This document shows positions 21,996 to 31,171 of a DNA stretch of 64,000 nt, one piece after another. The DNA lies in contig NZ_LT799838.1 of assembly GCF_900168255.1 (NCBI RefSeq), positions 3,100,001 to 3,164,000 on the forward strand. The letters are read 5' to 3'. The position numbers and the translations under genes are program-made. Within the stretch, counting starts at the first letter, position 1. The number at the start of each line of letters is the position of its first letter. The notes beneath the pieces were generated by a model. That model saw only the letters and a program-made list of their open reading frames with translations. It did no database searches and was not told the DNA's origin. The DNA is from Psychrobacter sp. DAB_AL43B (GTDB taxonomy: Bacteria > Pseudomonadota > Gammaproteobacteria > Pseudomonadales > Moraxellaceae).

Positions 21996-23258
21996 ATGCA
22001 AAATCAAATCTTCGAGCTCCAGTACGCATTAGATACGTTTTATTTCTTAATGTGTGGGGCGCTAATCATGTGGATGGCAGCTGGCTTCACAATGTTAGAG
22101 GCAGGGCTGGTTCGCTCAAAAAATACCGTCGAAATCCTAACCAAAAATATCGCCCTCTTTGCCACCGCCTGTACCATGTATATGATATGTGGTTATGCCA
22201 TTATGTATGATGGCAATCTATTTTTGAGCGGTATTGCAGGTACTGAAACCTTAGTCGCCGACGCTTTAGCAGCCTCAGCCAAAAATGGCTTTGGTGGCGA
22301 CTCCGTTTACTCAAAAGCATCCGACTTTTTCTTCCAAGTAGTGTTTGTCGCAACCTGTATGTCCATCGTCTCAGGCGCGGTAGCTGAGCGCATGAAGCTG
22401 TGGTCTTTCTTAACTTTTGCCGTGGTAATGACGGGAGTTATTTATCCGTTAGAAGGCAGCTGGACGTGGGGCGGCAAAGATGTCTTTGGTTTATTTAATC
22501 TAGGCGACTTAGGATTCTCTGATTTTGCTGGCTCAGGTATCGTACACATGGCAGGGGCAACAGCGGCATTGGCAGGAGTACTGCTATTAGGCGCACGTAA
22601 GGGTAAATATGGTCCTAAAGGGGAGATACGTGCCATTCCGGGGGCTAACTTACCATTGGCAGCGCTTGGAACATTAATATTATGGATGGGCTGGTTCGGC
22701 TTTAACGGTGGATCGGTTCTAAAACTGGCCGATATCACCAGCGCCAACTCCGTTGCCATCGTGTTTTTGAATACCAATGCTGCTGCCGCTGGTGGAGCGA
22801 TTGGCGCATTGCTCATCGCACGGCTGATTTTTGGTAAAGCTGATTTGACCATGCTCTTAAATGGTGCATTAGCAGGTTTAGTCGCTATTACTGCAGAACC
22901 TTTAACCCCCTCAGCGCTGCAAGCCACACTGTTCGGGATGACAGCGGGCGTTATCGTCGTCCTATCGATTCTTATATTAGACAAAATAAAAATCGATGAT
23001 CCGGTAGGTGCTATTTCTGTCCATGGCGTGGTAGGCTTATTTGGCATACTAATTGTACCATTGACCAATCCAGCGTCGTCCTTAATAGGTCAAATAGCCG
23101 GTGCTGCCACCATTTTTACTTGGGTATTTGTGACTAGTTTAATCGTTTGGAGTCTCATCAAATTGGTAATTGGTCTGCGTATCTCTGAAGAAGAGGAATA
23201 TCAAGGTGCCGATATTACAGAATGTGGCATGGAAGCCTATCCAGAATTTATAAGATAG
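21996..23258 (+). CDS. amtB: Ammonium transporter
   Basis: AmtB conducts ammonia/ammonium across the inner membrane and is blocked by GlnK when nitrogen is plentiful. The 420 residues give about eleven helices. Family segments include MWMAAGFTMLEAGLVRSKN near the start, the GSGIVHMAGA loop and ISVHGVVGLFG, which carries one of the pore histidines. A GGGGGA ribosome site precedes the ATG, and a terminator follows the stop. Confidence 0.96.
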   Translation: MQNQIFELQYALDTFYFLMCGALIMWMAAGFTMLEAGLVRSKNTVEILTKNIALFATACTMYMICGYAIMYDGNLFLSGIAGTETLVADALAASAKNGFGGDSVYSKASDFFFQVVFVATCMSIVSGAVAERMKLWSFLTFAVVMTGVIYPLEGSWTWGGKDVFGLFNLGDLGFSDFAGSGIVHMAGATAALAGVLLLGARKGKYGPKGEIRAIPGANLPLAALGTLILWMGWFGFNGGSVLKLADITSANSVAIVFLNTNAAAAGGAIGALLIARLIFGKADLTMLLNGALAGLVAITAEPLTPSALQATLFGMTAGVIVVLSILILDKIKIDDPVGAISVHGVVGLFGILIVPLTNPASSLIGQIAGAATIFTWVFVTSLIVWSLIKLVIGLRISEEEEYQGADITECGMEAYPEFIR

Positions 23259-23306
23259 GCTATTTATATTTTCGCTTTATTAGCTATCAAAGCAGCTGAC
23301 ATAACT

Positions 23307-23346
23307 AAAAATCCCGCACGACCTTTCGGTCATGCGGGATTTTTTA
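23307..23346. terminator. Bidirectional terminator after amtB
   Basis: AATCCCGCA-GACC pairs with GGTC-TGCGGGATT around TTTC. T-runs occur on both sides, so it can serve amtB (plus) and the convergent DUF2147 gene (minus). Confidence 0.85.
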
Positions 23347-23411
23347 TGCTTTATTAAGGCTGGCTTTTAACTAACAACCAGACTTAATGAGAATACTACA
23401 TCAACATCAAC

Positions 23412-23795
23412 TTATTTCTTTTTCCACGTTTGGCTACGTGAGAAAGGTCCTAAGTGACCTTTTAGAGCCAAGTTGCTGCCGCTCAAGTTAGCGGTAAGTT
23501 TATAAGTTTTGTTTTTTTCAGGATCAGTGATTTTACCACCACTGTATTTACCATTGCCATCAGCTTTTAGACCAGAGATGATTGTCATGCCCACATGCTT
23601 CTGACCTTTCTCTGAAACTGTGCTGATTAGCTTACCCGTTAACACACCATTTGACTCAGTGATTTTAACCACGCCTTTTGGTTTGCCTTCATCATAGGTT
23701 TGCCAAGTAGTATTGGCTAATGGGTCAGCGGCGAATGCCATGCTTGCTAAACTGATACCAGCGATGGCTAATGTAGTTTTTGCGAATAATTTCAT
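23412..23795 (-). CDS. Secreted DUF2147-family protein
   Basis: This 127-residue protein has a signal peptide (KTTLAIAGISLASMAFA, cleavage near residue 22) and a DUF2147-type beta domain (GVVKITESNGVLTGKLIS, then GGKITDPEKNKTYK and LKGHLGPFSRSQTW). It is shorter than most family members in the middle loop and lacks their cysteine segment. The ATG at 23795, with GGGAG upstream, is preferred over a TTG at 23816. Function is unknown; it is probably periplasmic. Confidence 0.8.
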   Translation of the reverse strand: MKLFAKTTLAIAGISLASMAFAADPLANTTWQTYDEGKPKGVVKITESNGVLTGKLISTVSEKGQKHVGMTIISGLKADGNGKYSGGKITDPEKNKTYKLTANLSGSNLALKGHLGPFSRSQTWKKK

Positions 23796-24068
23796 AAATA
23801 GACTCCCTTCAATCAATGATTACTAGAAACATTATGTTTCTGATGTCCTATGCTTATCCTTTGCCGACAATCTTTTATTAGAAGCTAAGCTTTTCTTGAG
23901 TAATTTTACATTAATTACCACTAGAAGCATTTAGTTACTGATTAGCTTTTCATAAAAAATATAAACAACATAAGCGATGTCTTGACTCATTATAAGCAAT
24001 TTTAAGAATTTGCCTAGTAATTTTTTTATAGTTTATTATTTCTATAAAATCAAAAGCATATCAAACAG

Positions 24069-24332
24069 TTACAGGAACGGATTGTCTATAATTTTATCCG
24101 ATTGGTCATCTTTTTCTTTTGACTTAATGTCTTTATTACTATAAGGACTTCTATTTTCAAATGCTAGCAGAATTTTACTGGTGAGCTCATGCAACTGCTG
24201 TGCTTGTTCATATCCAGCATCATCAAATACCAGATTAATGTCACCATAAATAATAATTTTATCTTCTTGGTTTTCGATCACCAGTTCACCGATTTGCATA
24301 CTTTGGTGATTATTAGCAAATGGGTCAATCAT
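24069..24332 (-). CDS. Small hypothetical acidic protein
   Basis: This protein of 87 residues has a perfect AGGAGAA ribosome site before its ATG, which makes it likely to be real. It contains a short beta-rich segment (IGELVIENQEDKIIIYGD), a helix (EQAQQLHELTSKILLAFE) and a charged tail. No family is recognised. It lies between the DUF2147 gene and the endonuclease gene on the same strand. Confidence 0.6.
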   Translation of the reverse strand: MIDPFANNHQSMQIGELVIENQEDKIIIYGDINLVFDDAGYEQAQQLHELTSKILLAFENRSPYSNKDIKSKEKDDQSDKIIDNPFL

Positions 24333-24406
24333 TTAGTTCTCCTATTCATTAACAATGCATTACCTAATTTTTTAAAACAGTGGGAGTTTAGTTACATTTA
24401 AACGAC

Positions 24407-25315
24407 TTATGCCTGCAATTGTGCCATAAGCCATTCAAAGATTGCCAATACAAACAACATCCAAGTGGGCTCTTCTTCAGGTGTTTTGGGCGTATCTAGT
24501 GCCTCGCCAGCTTTAAGGGGTAAATTAAAAGCTTGGGATTTGGTTTTTGCATCAAGCACCGGTAAAACATCGATACCAATCTTCGCGGTTAACTCGTCAA
24601 TACTAATGATTTCTATACGCTCTGACTCGTCATTTGGCGCAAAATAAACGCCTGCTTGATTGCTTGCTGGAATATAAACTGCTTTAAAAAAATGACTGGG
24701 CACGAGCACACGTTCAGCCAATTGCTTGGTTTTTTTGTCGGTAAATGCTACTCCAGTGACGGTATAAACCTCACCGTATTGTTGGGTCAAATAACGAGTA
24801 GCAGATTCAATATTACGCCAAATATAGCGATTATTACGCGGCGATTGTGGGGCGATATTGGCCAAGCTAAAACTATCGTACTGTTGGCTACGATTGGCCA
24901 TATCGCCATTGGGTGCTAAATGTCCACGGTCATAACCTGAACCTGAATAATCAGATAATTTGGCACGCATAGATTGCGGTAGACGGCTCTCTTCATGAAA
25001 GCTGTCTTCGCGATCGATTTGTTTGGCTTGCTGCAAACGTTTACGAGTCAGATATTCCGCTGACCACAGCGGCGTACGCGATACACCAGAATACATGACG
25101 GCAAAACCGTCCATACATAGCGCTTGGGTATTGTTACTGAGCTTAGTATTGGTAAATTCGGGATAGACGCCGCCATAAAATGACTGACTACACTGAATAA
25201 AGTCATCAGCATGTGCCGATGATATGCTGAGTAAGGCAGTGATTGCCGTCATTGTTATGCTATTTTTAATACTGGATTTACGTTTAAAAATACTGATCAT
25301 GCAACTTTCAACCAT
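24407..25315 (-). CDS. Secreted DNA/RNA non-specific endonuclease
   Basis: This is a NucA/EndoG-family nuclease, probably exported. A signal peptide ends near residue 37 (ISSAHA). The active-site motif DRGH lies at residues 129-132 with catalytic His132, and the metal-binding Asn is in the NNRYIWRNIE segment. A hydrophobic stretch near the C-terminus (WMLFVLAIFEWLMAQL) could anchor it in the membrane. Starts at 25315 and 25300 are both possible. It may serve nutrient scavenging or DNA turnover. Confidence 0.88.
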   Translation of the reverse strand: MVESCMISIFKRKSSIKNSITMTAITALLSISSAHADDFIQCSQSFYGGVYPEFTNTKLSNNTQALCMDGFAVMYSGVSRTPLWSAEYLTRKRLQQAKQIDREDSFHEESRLPQSMRAKLSDYSGSGYDRGHLAPNGDMANRSQQYDSFSLANIAPQSPRNNRYIWRNIESATRYLTQQYGEVYTVTGVAFTDKKTKQLAERVLVPSHFFKAVYIPASNQAGVYFAPNDESERIEIISIDELTAKIGIDVLPVLDAKTKSQAFNLPLKAGEALDTPKTPEEEPTWMLFVLAIFEWLMAQLQA

Positions 25316-25517
25316 TTATGCCTACTATTATGTATGCGCTATCCTAGCAGGCGTCCACTAATAAAGAAAGATACAGCGCAAGCCGTGACATTCTAAATGG
25401 TATCCGCTATACTGAGGCGTTCAAAAATCAGTGTCGTTCAAAAACAGACTAACAGTCAATTATAGCTATTTTCTGGTGAATAATCTGTTCAGTATTAAAT
25501 CTAGCAGTATCAAAAAC

Positions 25518-25608
25518 GGTGAAGTGGGTGAGTGGCTGAAACCGCACGCCTGGAAAGTGTGTATGCGTTAATAGCGTATCGAGGGTTCGAATCCCTCCTT
25601 CACCGCCA
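25518..25608 (+). tRNA. tRNA-Ser (GGA anticodon)
   Basis: The acceptor stem GGTGAAG/CTTCACC, anticodon stem CACGC/GTGTG with loop CTGGAAA (anticodon GGA), a long variable arm and the T-loop GGTTCGAATCC are all present. CCA is encoded at 25606-25608. The 91-nt length is normal for a class II tRNA. Confidence 0.97.
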
Positions 25609-25934
25609 ATCTTAGTTATCCTCTGTTTGTCCCGCTTTTCCCTAAACCTCCTTCAAACCCTTTAAATATTAAAGCTTATAACTCATATTGGCTTCATATT
25701 TTTTCCTAAACTACTTCTTAGTAATCTCCACGATCCATATATTGTGTGGATTTTTTATTCATAAACATAGTGAATAAAATAATCTAATAGACTTAAAGTA
25801 TTTGAAAAATCAATAATTTACCGCTCATCCCACCAAAAACGTCATTCATCTGTTGATGATAGGTTTGTTAACATCTCTATGTAACCATGTATTCATTAAG
25901 TAACAAACATCATTTAGAAACCTAGAGGTATGAC
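25609..25934. other. tRNA-Ser to pilus operon spacer
   Basis: These 326 bp contain a probable tRNA terminator near 25727-25756 and, further right, the AT-rich upstream region of the pilin gene. No gene is seen. Confidence 0.5.
25727..25756 (+). terminator. Possible terminator of the tRNA-Ser transcript
   Basis: TCCAC (25727-25731) pairs with GTGGA (25746-25750), followed by six Ts. An overlapping ATCCA/TGGAT pair is an alternative stem. The stem is short. Confidence 0.45.
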
Positions 25935-26474
25935 ATGCTATTTCAAAAATCACTATTGACTGCTACTTTACTTGCCGCTGCTGTTTCTGCTAATGCTGCT
26001 GGTACAGCCAACGGTTCTTTTAAGGTAAACCTAAAAATTGATTCGGTCTGTAGTGCTGAAGTCACTAATGATGCTAATGGCGTTAACTTCGGAACTGTTT
26101 TAGCGGGTACTAGTGAAGCAACAGTAGGTATAAAGTCATCTGCTACAGCGGTTGTAGTGAAATGTTCGAAAAATGCTCCTTACATTGTTAATCTAACCCC
26201 GCTTTCCAATGCCGGTGCTAATACTACTGGTGCTGGTACAATGGCTGGACCGGGAACTGATACTATTAACTACCAGTTGTATTCAAATGCCGGCGCTACT
26301 ACTGTTTGGGGTAATACTGGAACTCTAGCTGTGGTAGGTAATGGTGTTTCTGGCACAGGAACTGGCTTGTTGGCTATACCCAATACACATACTGTATATT
26401 CTAAATTGACCAGCACAACTGATATTCAGCTAGGTAATTACTCTGACACTGTTAAAGTATCTGTAACTTACTAA
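25935..26474 (+). CDS. Csu-type pilin (spore coat U domain)
   Basis: This is a probable major pilin of a chaperone-usher (Csu/archaic class) pilus exported to the cell surface. The 179 residues have a signal peptide ending near residue 21 (AAAVSANA) and one spore-coat-U domain. Typical features are the early Cys (KIDSVCSAEV), a second Cys in VVVKCSKNAPY, the YQLYSNAG...VWGN stretch and the terminal YSDTVKVSVTY donor-strand-like end. AGAGGT lies just before the ATG. It is the first of four genes. Confidence 0.88.
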   Translation: MLFQKSLLTATLLAAAVSANAAGTANGSFKVNLKIDSVCSAEVTNDANGVNFGTVLAGTSEATVGIKSSATAVVVKCSKNAPYIVNLTPLSNAGANTTGAGTMAGPGTDTINYQLYSNAGATTVWGNTGTLAVVGNGVSGTGTGLLAIPNTHTVYSKLTSTTDIQLGNYSDTVKVSVTY

Positions 26475-26479
26475 TCCCT

Positions 26480-27241
26480 ATGTCAAATATCTTGTTACGT
26501 CGTGTTGCAACATCTGCTGTTATTTCTGGCTTACTACTAGCTAGTAGTAGCGCGATGGCGAGCGGCCTACAGGTCTCTCCCATCTCACTAAGCCTACAAG
26601 CTAAAGAAAACGCCAGTGGCTTAACACTGAGTAATACCGGTAACGATGTGGTACATGCGCAAGTACGTGTTTACCAATGGTCGCAGAATGAGCAAGGCGA
26701 TCAGCTGACTACATCTCGAGGTTTATTGGTCAGTCCGCCAATGCTTGAGCTAAAACCTGGTGAGCAGCAATTGATTCGTGTGATCCGAGCCAAAGCCCCA
26801 CCACAAGGGGTTGGTGCTGTAGAAGCTAGCTATCGCTTATCAATAGACGAGCTGCCTATCCAATCCCCGACACAAAAGACTGGCCTGCAATTCGCACTGA
26901 GCTATTCTTTACCAGTGTTCATCAAACCAGTTGGCGTTACTGAGACTACGCCACGATTGCAATGGCGCTATAGCGCAAAGACAAATGGCGAGCAGATAGA
27001 CCTGCACGTTAGCAATAATGGCAATGGCCATGCTCAATTGGCATCGCTTAGCTATATCGATGCTGCTGGTAATGATACTGCTATCCACCAAGGCTTGTTG
27101 GGGTATGTGTTACCTGGTGCTAGTATGCACTGGACACTGAAAGTTCCACCGTCAGCCTTAATGACGAGCGGTAAAATCAAGGTAATGATCAATGGTACTC
27201 AGACTACGCAAGACATCACGTTGGACAACGCCACTCGCTAA
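26480..27241 (+). CDS. Periplasmic pilus chaperone
   Basis: This PapD-like chaperone (CsuC type) folds pilin subunits and delivers them to the usher. The 253 residues have a signal peptide (about 1-27, SSSAMA) and an immunoglobulin-like domain opening with GLQVSPISLSLQAKE. The usher-binding region GEQQLIRVIRAKAPP is typical. It starts 5 bp after the pilin stop and its 3' end overlaps the usher start by 50 bp. Confidence 0.92.
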   Translation: MSNILLRRVATSAVISGLLLASSSAMASGLQVSPISLSLQAKENASGLTLSNTGNDVVHAQVRVYQWSQNEQGDQLTTSRGLLVSPPMLELKPGEQQLIRVIRAKAPPQGVGAVEASYRLSIDELPIQSPTQKTGLQFALSYSLPVFIKPVGVTETTPRLQWRYSAKTNGEQIDLHVSNNGNGHAQLASLSYIDAAGNDTAIHQGLLGYVLPGASMHWTLKVPPSALMTSGKIKVMINGTQTTQDITLDNATR

Positions 27242-29693
27242 GGCACTTTTGCTGCAGAGTTTGGTCGTTTCTAGCAGCCATGCCATTGCTTTAAATGATG
27301 TAGCTTCTGAAAACATTACTGCTACGCAAACCGTAGATACTACTTCTAATAACAAACTCTCTCAGCTTGATCTTAATGAAGAAGCGAGCAACACAAGTGG
27401 CTTAGACTTATATCTAGACGTTACCCTTAATGGCGCTAGCGCAGGCTTGACGCATTTTGAGTATCGTGACGATCAGCTTTGGGCAAGTGTCACAGTATTG
27501 CAGCAGCTAGGTTTTATAGTGCCTCCCGGTACTACAGATCCTGTACCGCTCAATAGTTTCGCTAATATCCAAGTAGACTATAACGCGCGCATGCAGTCTG
27601 TTACTATCGTCGCGCCTTTGAGTACCCTCAATTTAACCACTACCGTATTAAATAATCGCGATAGCCGTCGCACTCAAGCCAGCGCATCGCCTGGGGTATT
27701 GTTAAATTACAACCTCTATGGCTCAAGGTCGGATAATAACTCAACCAACTTAAGTGCTTTTACAGAACTCCGCGCCTTTAATGCCAAAGGCGTGTTAAGT
27801 TCGACCGCGCTAACCACAGGTAACCGATTTTCTAATAACAATGCTAATGCCAGTGCTAATAACGGAGATGACAACCGAGACTGGGACAGTCGTACAGTAC
27901 GTCTAGATACCAGTTGGAGTCAATCTTTTCCTGATAAGCTCATGACCGTGCGTGCCGGAGATATTCTCACCGGGGCATTGTCATGGACACGCTCTACACG
28001 CTTGGGTGGTCTACAGTTTGGTAGCAATTTTGATTTGCAACCTTATATGACTACTACGCCATTACCTTCATTCTTTGGTTCCGCTACCCTGCCTTCAGCG
28101 GTAGAGCTTTATGTCAACGGTCTAAAGCAATATAGTGGTGAGGTGCCGGCTGGCCCGTTTGAGCTAAATACCGCCCCTAGCATCAGCGGTGCAGGTAATG
28201 CCCAACTGGTATTAACCGATGCATTAGGACAAAGCTCTACGGTTAACTTCTCTCTATATGATACTCATCGCTTACTGCAGCCTGGTCTGGCTGACTGGTC
28301 TATAGAACTCGGCACTGTACGTGAAAACTATGGTATAAAATCCTTCGATTACGGTAGCGATATCGCCGTCAGTGGCACTTTACGTTATGGGGTAAATAAC
28401 CACTTTACCGCAGAAACCCATGCTGAAGCGACTAAAGGTCTTGCTAATGCAGGCGTTGGCGGGACGTGGGTATTAGGCGGTCCAGGCGGTGTCTTATTTG
28501 GCTCATTGGCAGGCAGTGAAAGCCAAGGACAAAGCGGTATGCAATATAGTGGCAGCTATTTATGGAATAACAACCGCTTCAATATCGGTCTTAATACCTT
28601 AGGTACCAGCGGCAATTATCGTGATGTGGCCACCCAATATGGATCAACCCCCATACGTCAGAGCAATCAAATTTCAACCGGTTATAGCTCCCAGTCTTTA
28701 GGTAGTTTCGGATTAAGTTATAATCAGGTGGACTATGCGGAGGAAGATACCGCGCAATTTGCCAGCGCCTATTGGAGCAAATCTTTTGGTCGACGCCTCA
28801 GTATAAATGCCAACTATAACCACGATATTAATGACTCGGCGAATAATAGTGCTTCCATTGGTGCCTCGTTTTCACTAGACCGTAATATCTCGTTTAATAG
28901 TAGTGTCCAGCATACCGACGATCGCAATGATTTTGTCGCTGATGTTTCACAATCAGCTTCAGGTGCAGGCGGCTTGGGATGGCGCGCACAGGCGCGGCAC
29001 AGTATCGATAGCAGCATAGATAATAATAACAACAGTGGTGGATTAGCAGAATTAAATTATCTTGGTCGCTACGGTCAGGTACAAGCAGGTCTCAGTAGTT
29101 ACGATGGCAATTACTCTACCTTTGCCAGTGGCACAGGCTCGCTAGTTATGATGGGCGGCGGCTTATTTGCCGCACGCCAAATCAATGATGGCTTTGCTGT
29201 GGTTTCAACTGATGGCGTTGCAGATGTACCAGTGCTGCTACAAAACAATGTTATTGGTACGACTAACAGTCGTGGCTTATTGCTGATATCGCCGTTGAAT
29301 GCTTACCAAGATAATAAGATTGGTATCGATCCTATGGACTTACCTGCCGACCTGCGTATAGACAAAGTTGCTCTTGAAGCTACACCTACTGACCGAGCTG
29401 GTACTTTAGTCAACTTTAAACTCACTCCAGTACGCTCTGCCTCTATTATTTTAACGGACAGCGAAAATCAGCCGATAGAGATTGGTAGTCAAGTGCGTTT
29501 GATTACTAAGAAGGATGCGCCGTCGGCTATCGTCGGCTTTGATGGTGAGGTATATTTAGACACGCTTGATGAGCATAATATATTAGAGGTAAGCACCCCT
29601 TCTGGTGATATCTGCACTGTTAACTTTGACTATCAAAAGCAGGGCGATGATATTCCACTCATTGGTCCCTTAGTCTGTCAGAAGGTAAAATAA
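27192..29693 (+). CDS. Outer-membrane pilus usher
   Basis: The usher is the outer-membrane pore for pilus assembly (CsuD/FimD type). The 833 residues contain a basic start and signal peptide (ALLLQSLVVSSSHA), an N-terminal domain (LDLYLDVTLNGASAGL), a large beta-barrel with many Asn/Ser/Gly-rich strands and a C-terminal plug/CTD ending GPLVCQKVK. The ATG at 27192 lies inside the chaperone gene in another frame; no better start exists before the signal peptide, so a 50-bp overlap is accepted. Confidence 0.93.
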   Translation: MVLRLRKTSRWTTPLAKALLLQSLVVSSSHAIALNDVASENITATQTVDTTSNNKLSQLDLNEEASNTSGLDLYLDVTLNGASAGLTHFEYRDDQLWASVTVLQQLGFIVPPGTTDPVPLNSFANIQVDYNARMQSVTIVAPLSTLNLTTTVLNNRDSRRTQASASPGVLLNYNLYGSRSDNNSTNLSAFTELRAFNAKGVLSSTALTTGNRFSNNNANASANNGDDNRDWDSRTVRLDTSWSQSFPDKLMTVRAGDILTGALSWTRSTRLGGLQFGSNFDLQPYMTTTPLPSFFGSATLPSAVELYVNGLKQYSGEVPAGPFELNTAPSISGAGNAQLVLTDALGQSSTVNFSLYDTHRLLQPGLADWSIELGTVRENYGIKSFDYGSDIAVSGTLRYGVNNHFTAETHAEATKGLANAGVGGTWVLGGPGGVLFGSLAGSESQGQSGMQYSGSYLWNNNRFNIGLNTLGTSGNYRDVATQYGSTPIRQSNQISTGYSSQSLGSFGLSYNQVDYAEEDTAQFASAYWSKSFGRRLSINANYNHDINDSANNSASIGASFSLDRNISFNSSVQHTDDRNDFVADVSQSASGAGGLGWRAQARHSIDSSIDNNNNSGGLAELNYLGRYGQVQAGLSSYDGNYSTFASGTGSLVMMGGGLFAARQINDGFAVVSTDGVADVPVLLQNNVIGTTNSRGLLLISPLNAYQDNKIGIDPMDLPADLRIDKVALEATPTDRAGTLVNFKLTPVRSASIILTDSENQPIEIGSQVRLITKKDAPSAIVGFDGEVYLDTLDEHNILEVSTPSGDICTVNFDYQKQGDDIPLIGPLVCQKVK

Positions 29694-30754
29694 TGAAACT
29701 ATTTCAATGGCATTTTGGCCTTTATTTAATTCCTTTAGTTTTTTTGTTGCCAATAGGTAATGCACAAGCCGAACTTTCTGTAACATGCCAAGCAGGCATG
29801 AACACGCCACCGGGAAGTACAGGTATTGTGAACCTCGGTACGCTTACTAATGCAAACGTCAATAATGCAAACGTTACAGGCACACTGAATTATAGTTGCA
29901 CTAATAGCGGTGAGACTGCTGGATTTGTATCTGTATGCCTAGCGACTGATGGTGGTCAATATGATAATACTGCCGTAGGCGGGCGTTACATGGAGAGACC
30001 TGGAAGTTGGTTTGAGTCTAATGCCAGCCGTCGCCTTAATTTTACTATGACCTTACCTGGAGGGACTCTTTGGAGCACTCGTGGGAGGAATGGCTCAGAA
30101 TACAACTCTGGCTCACTTGCTATCGGCGCCCAGTCGACTGTAACAGGTAGTGTGCCTATTAATATCTCTATGAAAACAGGGAACAACAGGGCCACACAAG
30201 GTGCCTATATCAATGACTTTGGAAATGGCAACCATACTGCATTAACCTTTAAAACCAGTGCTATCTCACCCGCTCCGACTGACTGCACAGCAAGTGCAGG
30301 CGACCAAGATACAGTTCGCTTTCCGTTTAAAGTTCAGGCTGCAGTTCTGCCTAGCTGTACAATCACCGCTACCTCCAACGTTAACTTAGGACCTCGATCA
30401 GCAAGTGAGACCAATATCACCGGCAGTAATAGTAGTGCAATTACAGTCAATTGTACTAATGGTGGCTCTTACTATATTGGTTTAAAACCTTCTAATAACG
30501 ATCAAAATGGTGAGGGTGTTATGAGCGGACTTACCACTGGCAATACAGACAAGGTACCTTACCAATTGCGTTCTACCAGCGGTATTGCTGGCAAGGTTTG
30601 GGGTAACACGGCCACCTCCACCGCAGTAGGAAATGGCGTGGCGGATTTTGGTACTGGCTCAAACAAAACACATGAAGTGTTTGTTACAGTTCCTAATGCC
30701 GACTTTAAACCAGACAACTACTCTGACACCGTAACCATCCATGTGAATTATTGA
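29693..30754 (+). CDS. Csu-type tip adhesin (two spore coat U domains)
   Basis: This is a two-domain tip subunit (CsuE type) that would mediate attachment. The 353 residues have a signal peptide (PLVFLLPIGNAQA), an N-terminal domain with disulfide-type cysteines and a C-terminal SCPU domain (PSCTITATSNVNLGPRS, then YQLRSTSGIAGKVWGN) ending YSDTVTIHVNY like the pilin. Its ATG shares one base with the usher stop. Compared with the six-gene Acinetobacter csu operon, the two minor pilin genes (csuA, csuB) are missing. Confidence 0.85.
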   Translation: MKLFQWHFGLYLIPLVFLLPIGNAQAELSVTCQAGMNTPPGSTGIVNLGTLTNANVNNANVTGTLNYSCTNSGETAGFVSVCLATDGGQYDNTAVGGRYMERPGSWFESNASRRLNFTMTLPGGTLWSTRGRNGSEYNSGSLAIGAQSTVTGSVPINISMKTGNNRATQGAYINDFGNGNHTALTFKTSAISPAPTDCTASAGDQDTVRFPFKVQAAVLPSCTITATSNVNLGPRSASETNITGSNSSAITVNCTNGGSYYIGLKPSNNDQNGEGVMSGLTTGNTDKVPYQLRSTSGIAGKVWGNTATSTAVGNGVADFGTGSNKTHEVFVTVPNADFKPDNYSDTVTIHVNY

Positions 30755-30821
30755 AATAAGCCTGATAACAATTGATGATAAACATTTTTAAAATTTTCCT
30801 CATTCAAATACAGCTAGGCAC

Positions 30822-30977
30822 GGTCACAGGCTTTTATTTCTACCACCATACAGTCCTGACTTAAACCCTATCAAGAAAAAATGGGCTCAGGCAAAGTTTC
30901 TACGCCAAGGGTGGATGGAGAATAATCTGCCTAAACTATTTTACGATAAGAGTTGTGTCTATTTTATAAAGACTTAA
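30822..30977 (+). pseudogene. IS630-type transposase remnant (C-terminal part)
   Basis: The frame reads FLPPYSPDLNPIKKKWAQAK, the hallmark C-terminal block of IS630/Tc1-mariner transposases (the last DDE acidic residue normally follows NPIE; here it is Lys), and ends at TAA 30975. No N-terminal half, start codon or terminal repeats are visible, so only a dead fragment remains. The leading residues back to about 30792 may also belong to it. Confidence 0.8.
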
Positions 30978-30989
30978 ATATAACGATTA

Positions 30990-31018
30990 ACACCCTGTTT
31001 ATTTGCAGGGTGTTTTTA
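30990..31018 (+). terminator. Terminator downstream of the pilus operon
   Basis: ACACCCTG (30990-30997) pairs with CAGGGTGT (31006-31013), then a T-run. It could end the pilus operon transcript. The rest of the 30755-31171 gap holds the transposase remnant and nothing else recognised. Confidence 0.8.
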
Positions 31019-31171
31019 TTTGTGCTTATCTACTACAGCCCACTATTATTATTAAAAAAGCATAAATGACCAACTTGTAAAAGAGTAACAGCAGTCATCG
31101 CTAAAGGTATGTTCAAAGGGGATTTTCGTATTGCTACTATGTATCATCACTATAAACTTAGACGCTTTAAA

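Noticed and set aside
22442..23068. 208-codon frame antisense to amtB
   Set aside because: Pro/Ala/Asn-rich shadow of a well-conserved membrane protein gene in the opposite frame.
27192..27241. Possible frameshift at the chaperone-usher junction
   Set aside because: Both proteins have intact ends and a proper signal peptide; a 50-bp overlap explains it without an error.
30755..31171. Search for a duplicated tRNA-Ser 3' end as an attachment site of a genomic island
   Set aside because: No copy of the T-arm/acceptor sequence was found by eye, so an attR claim is not supported.
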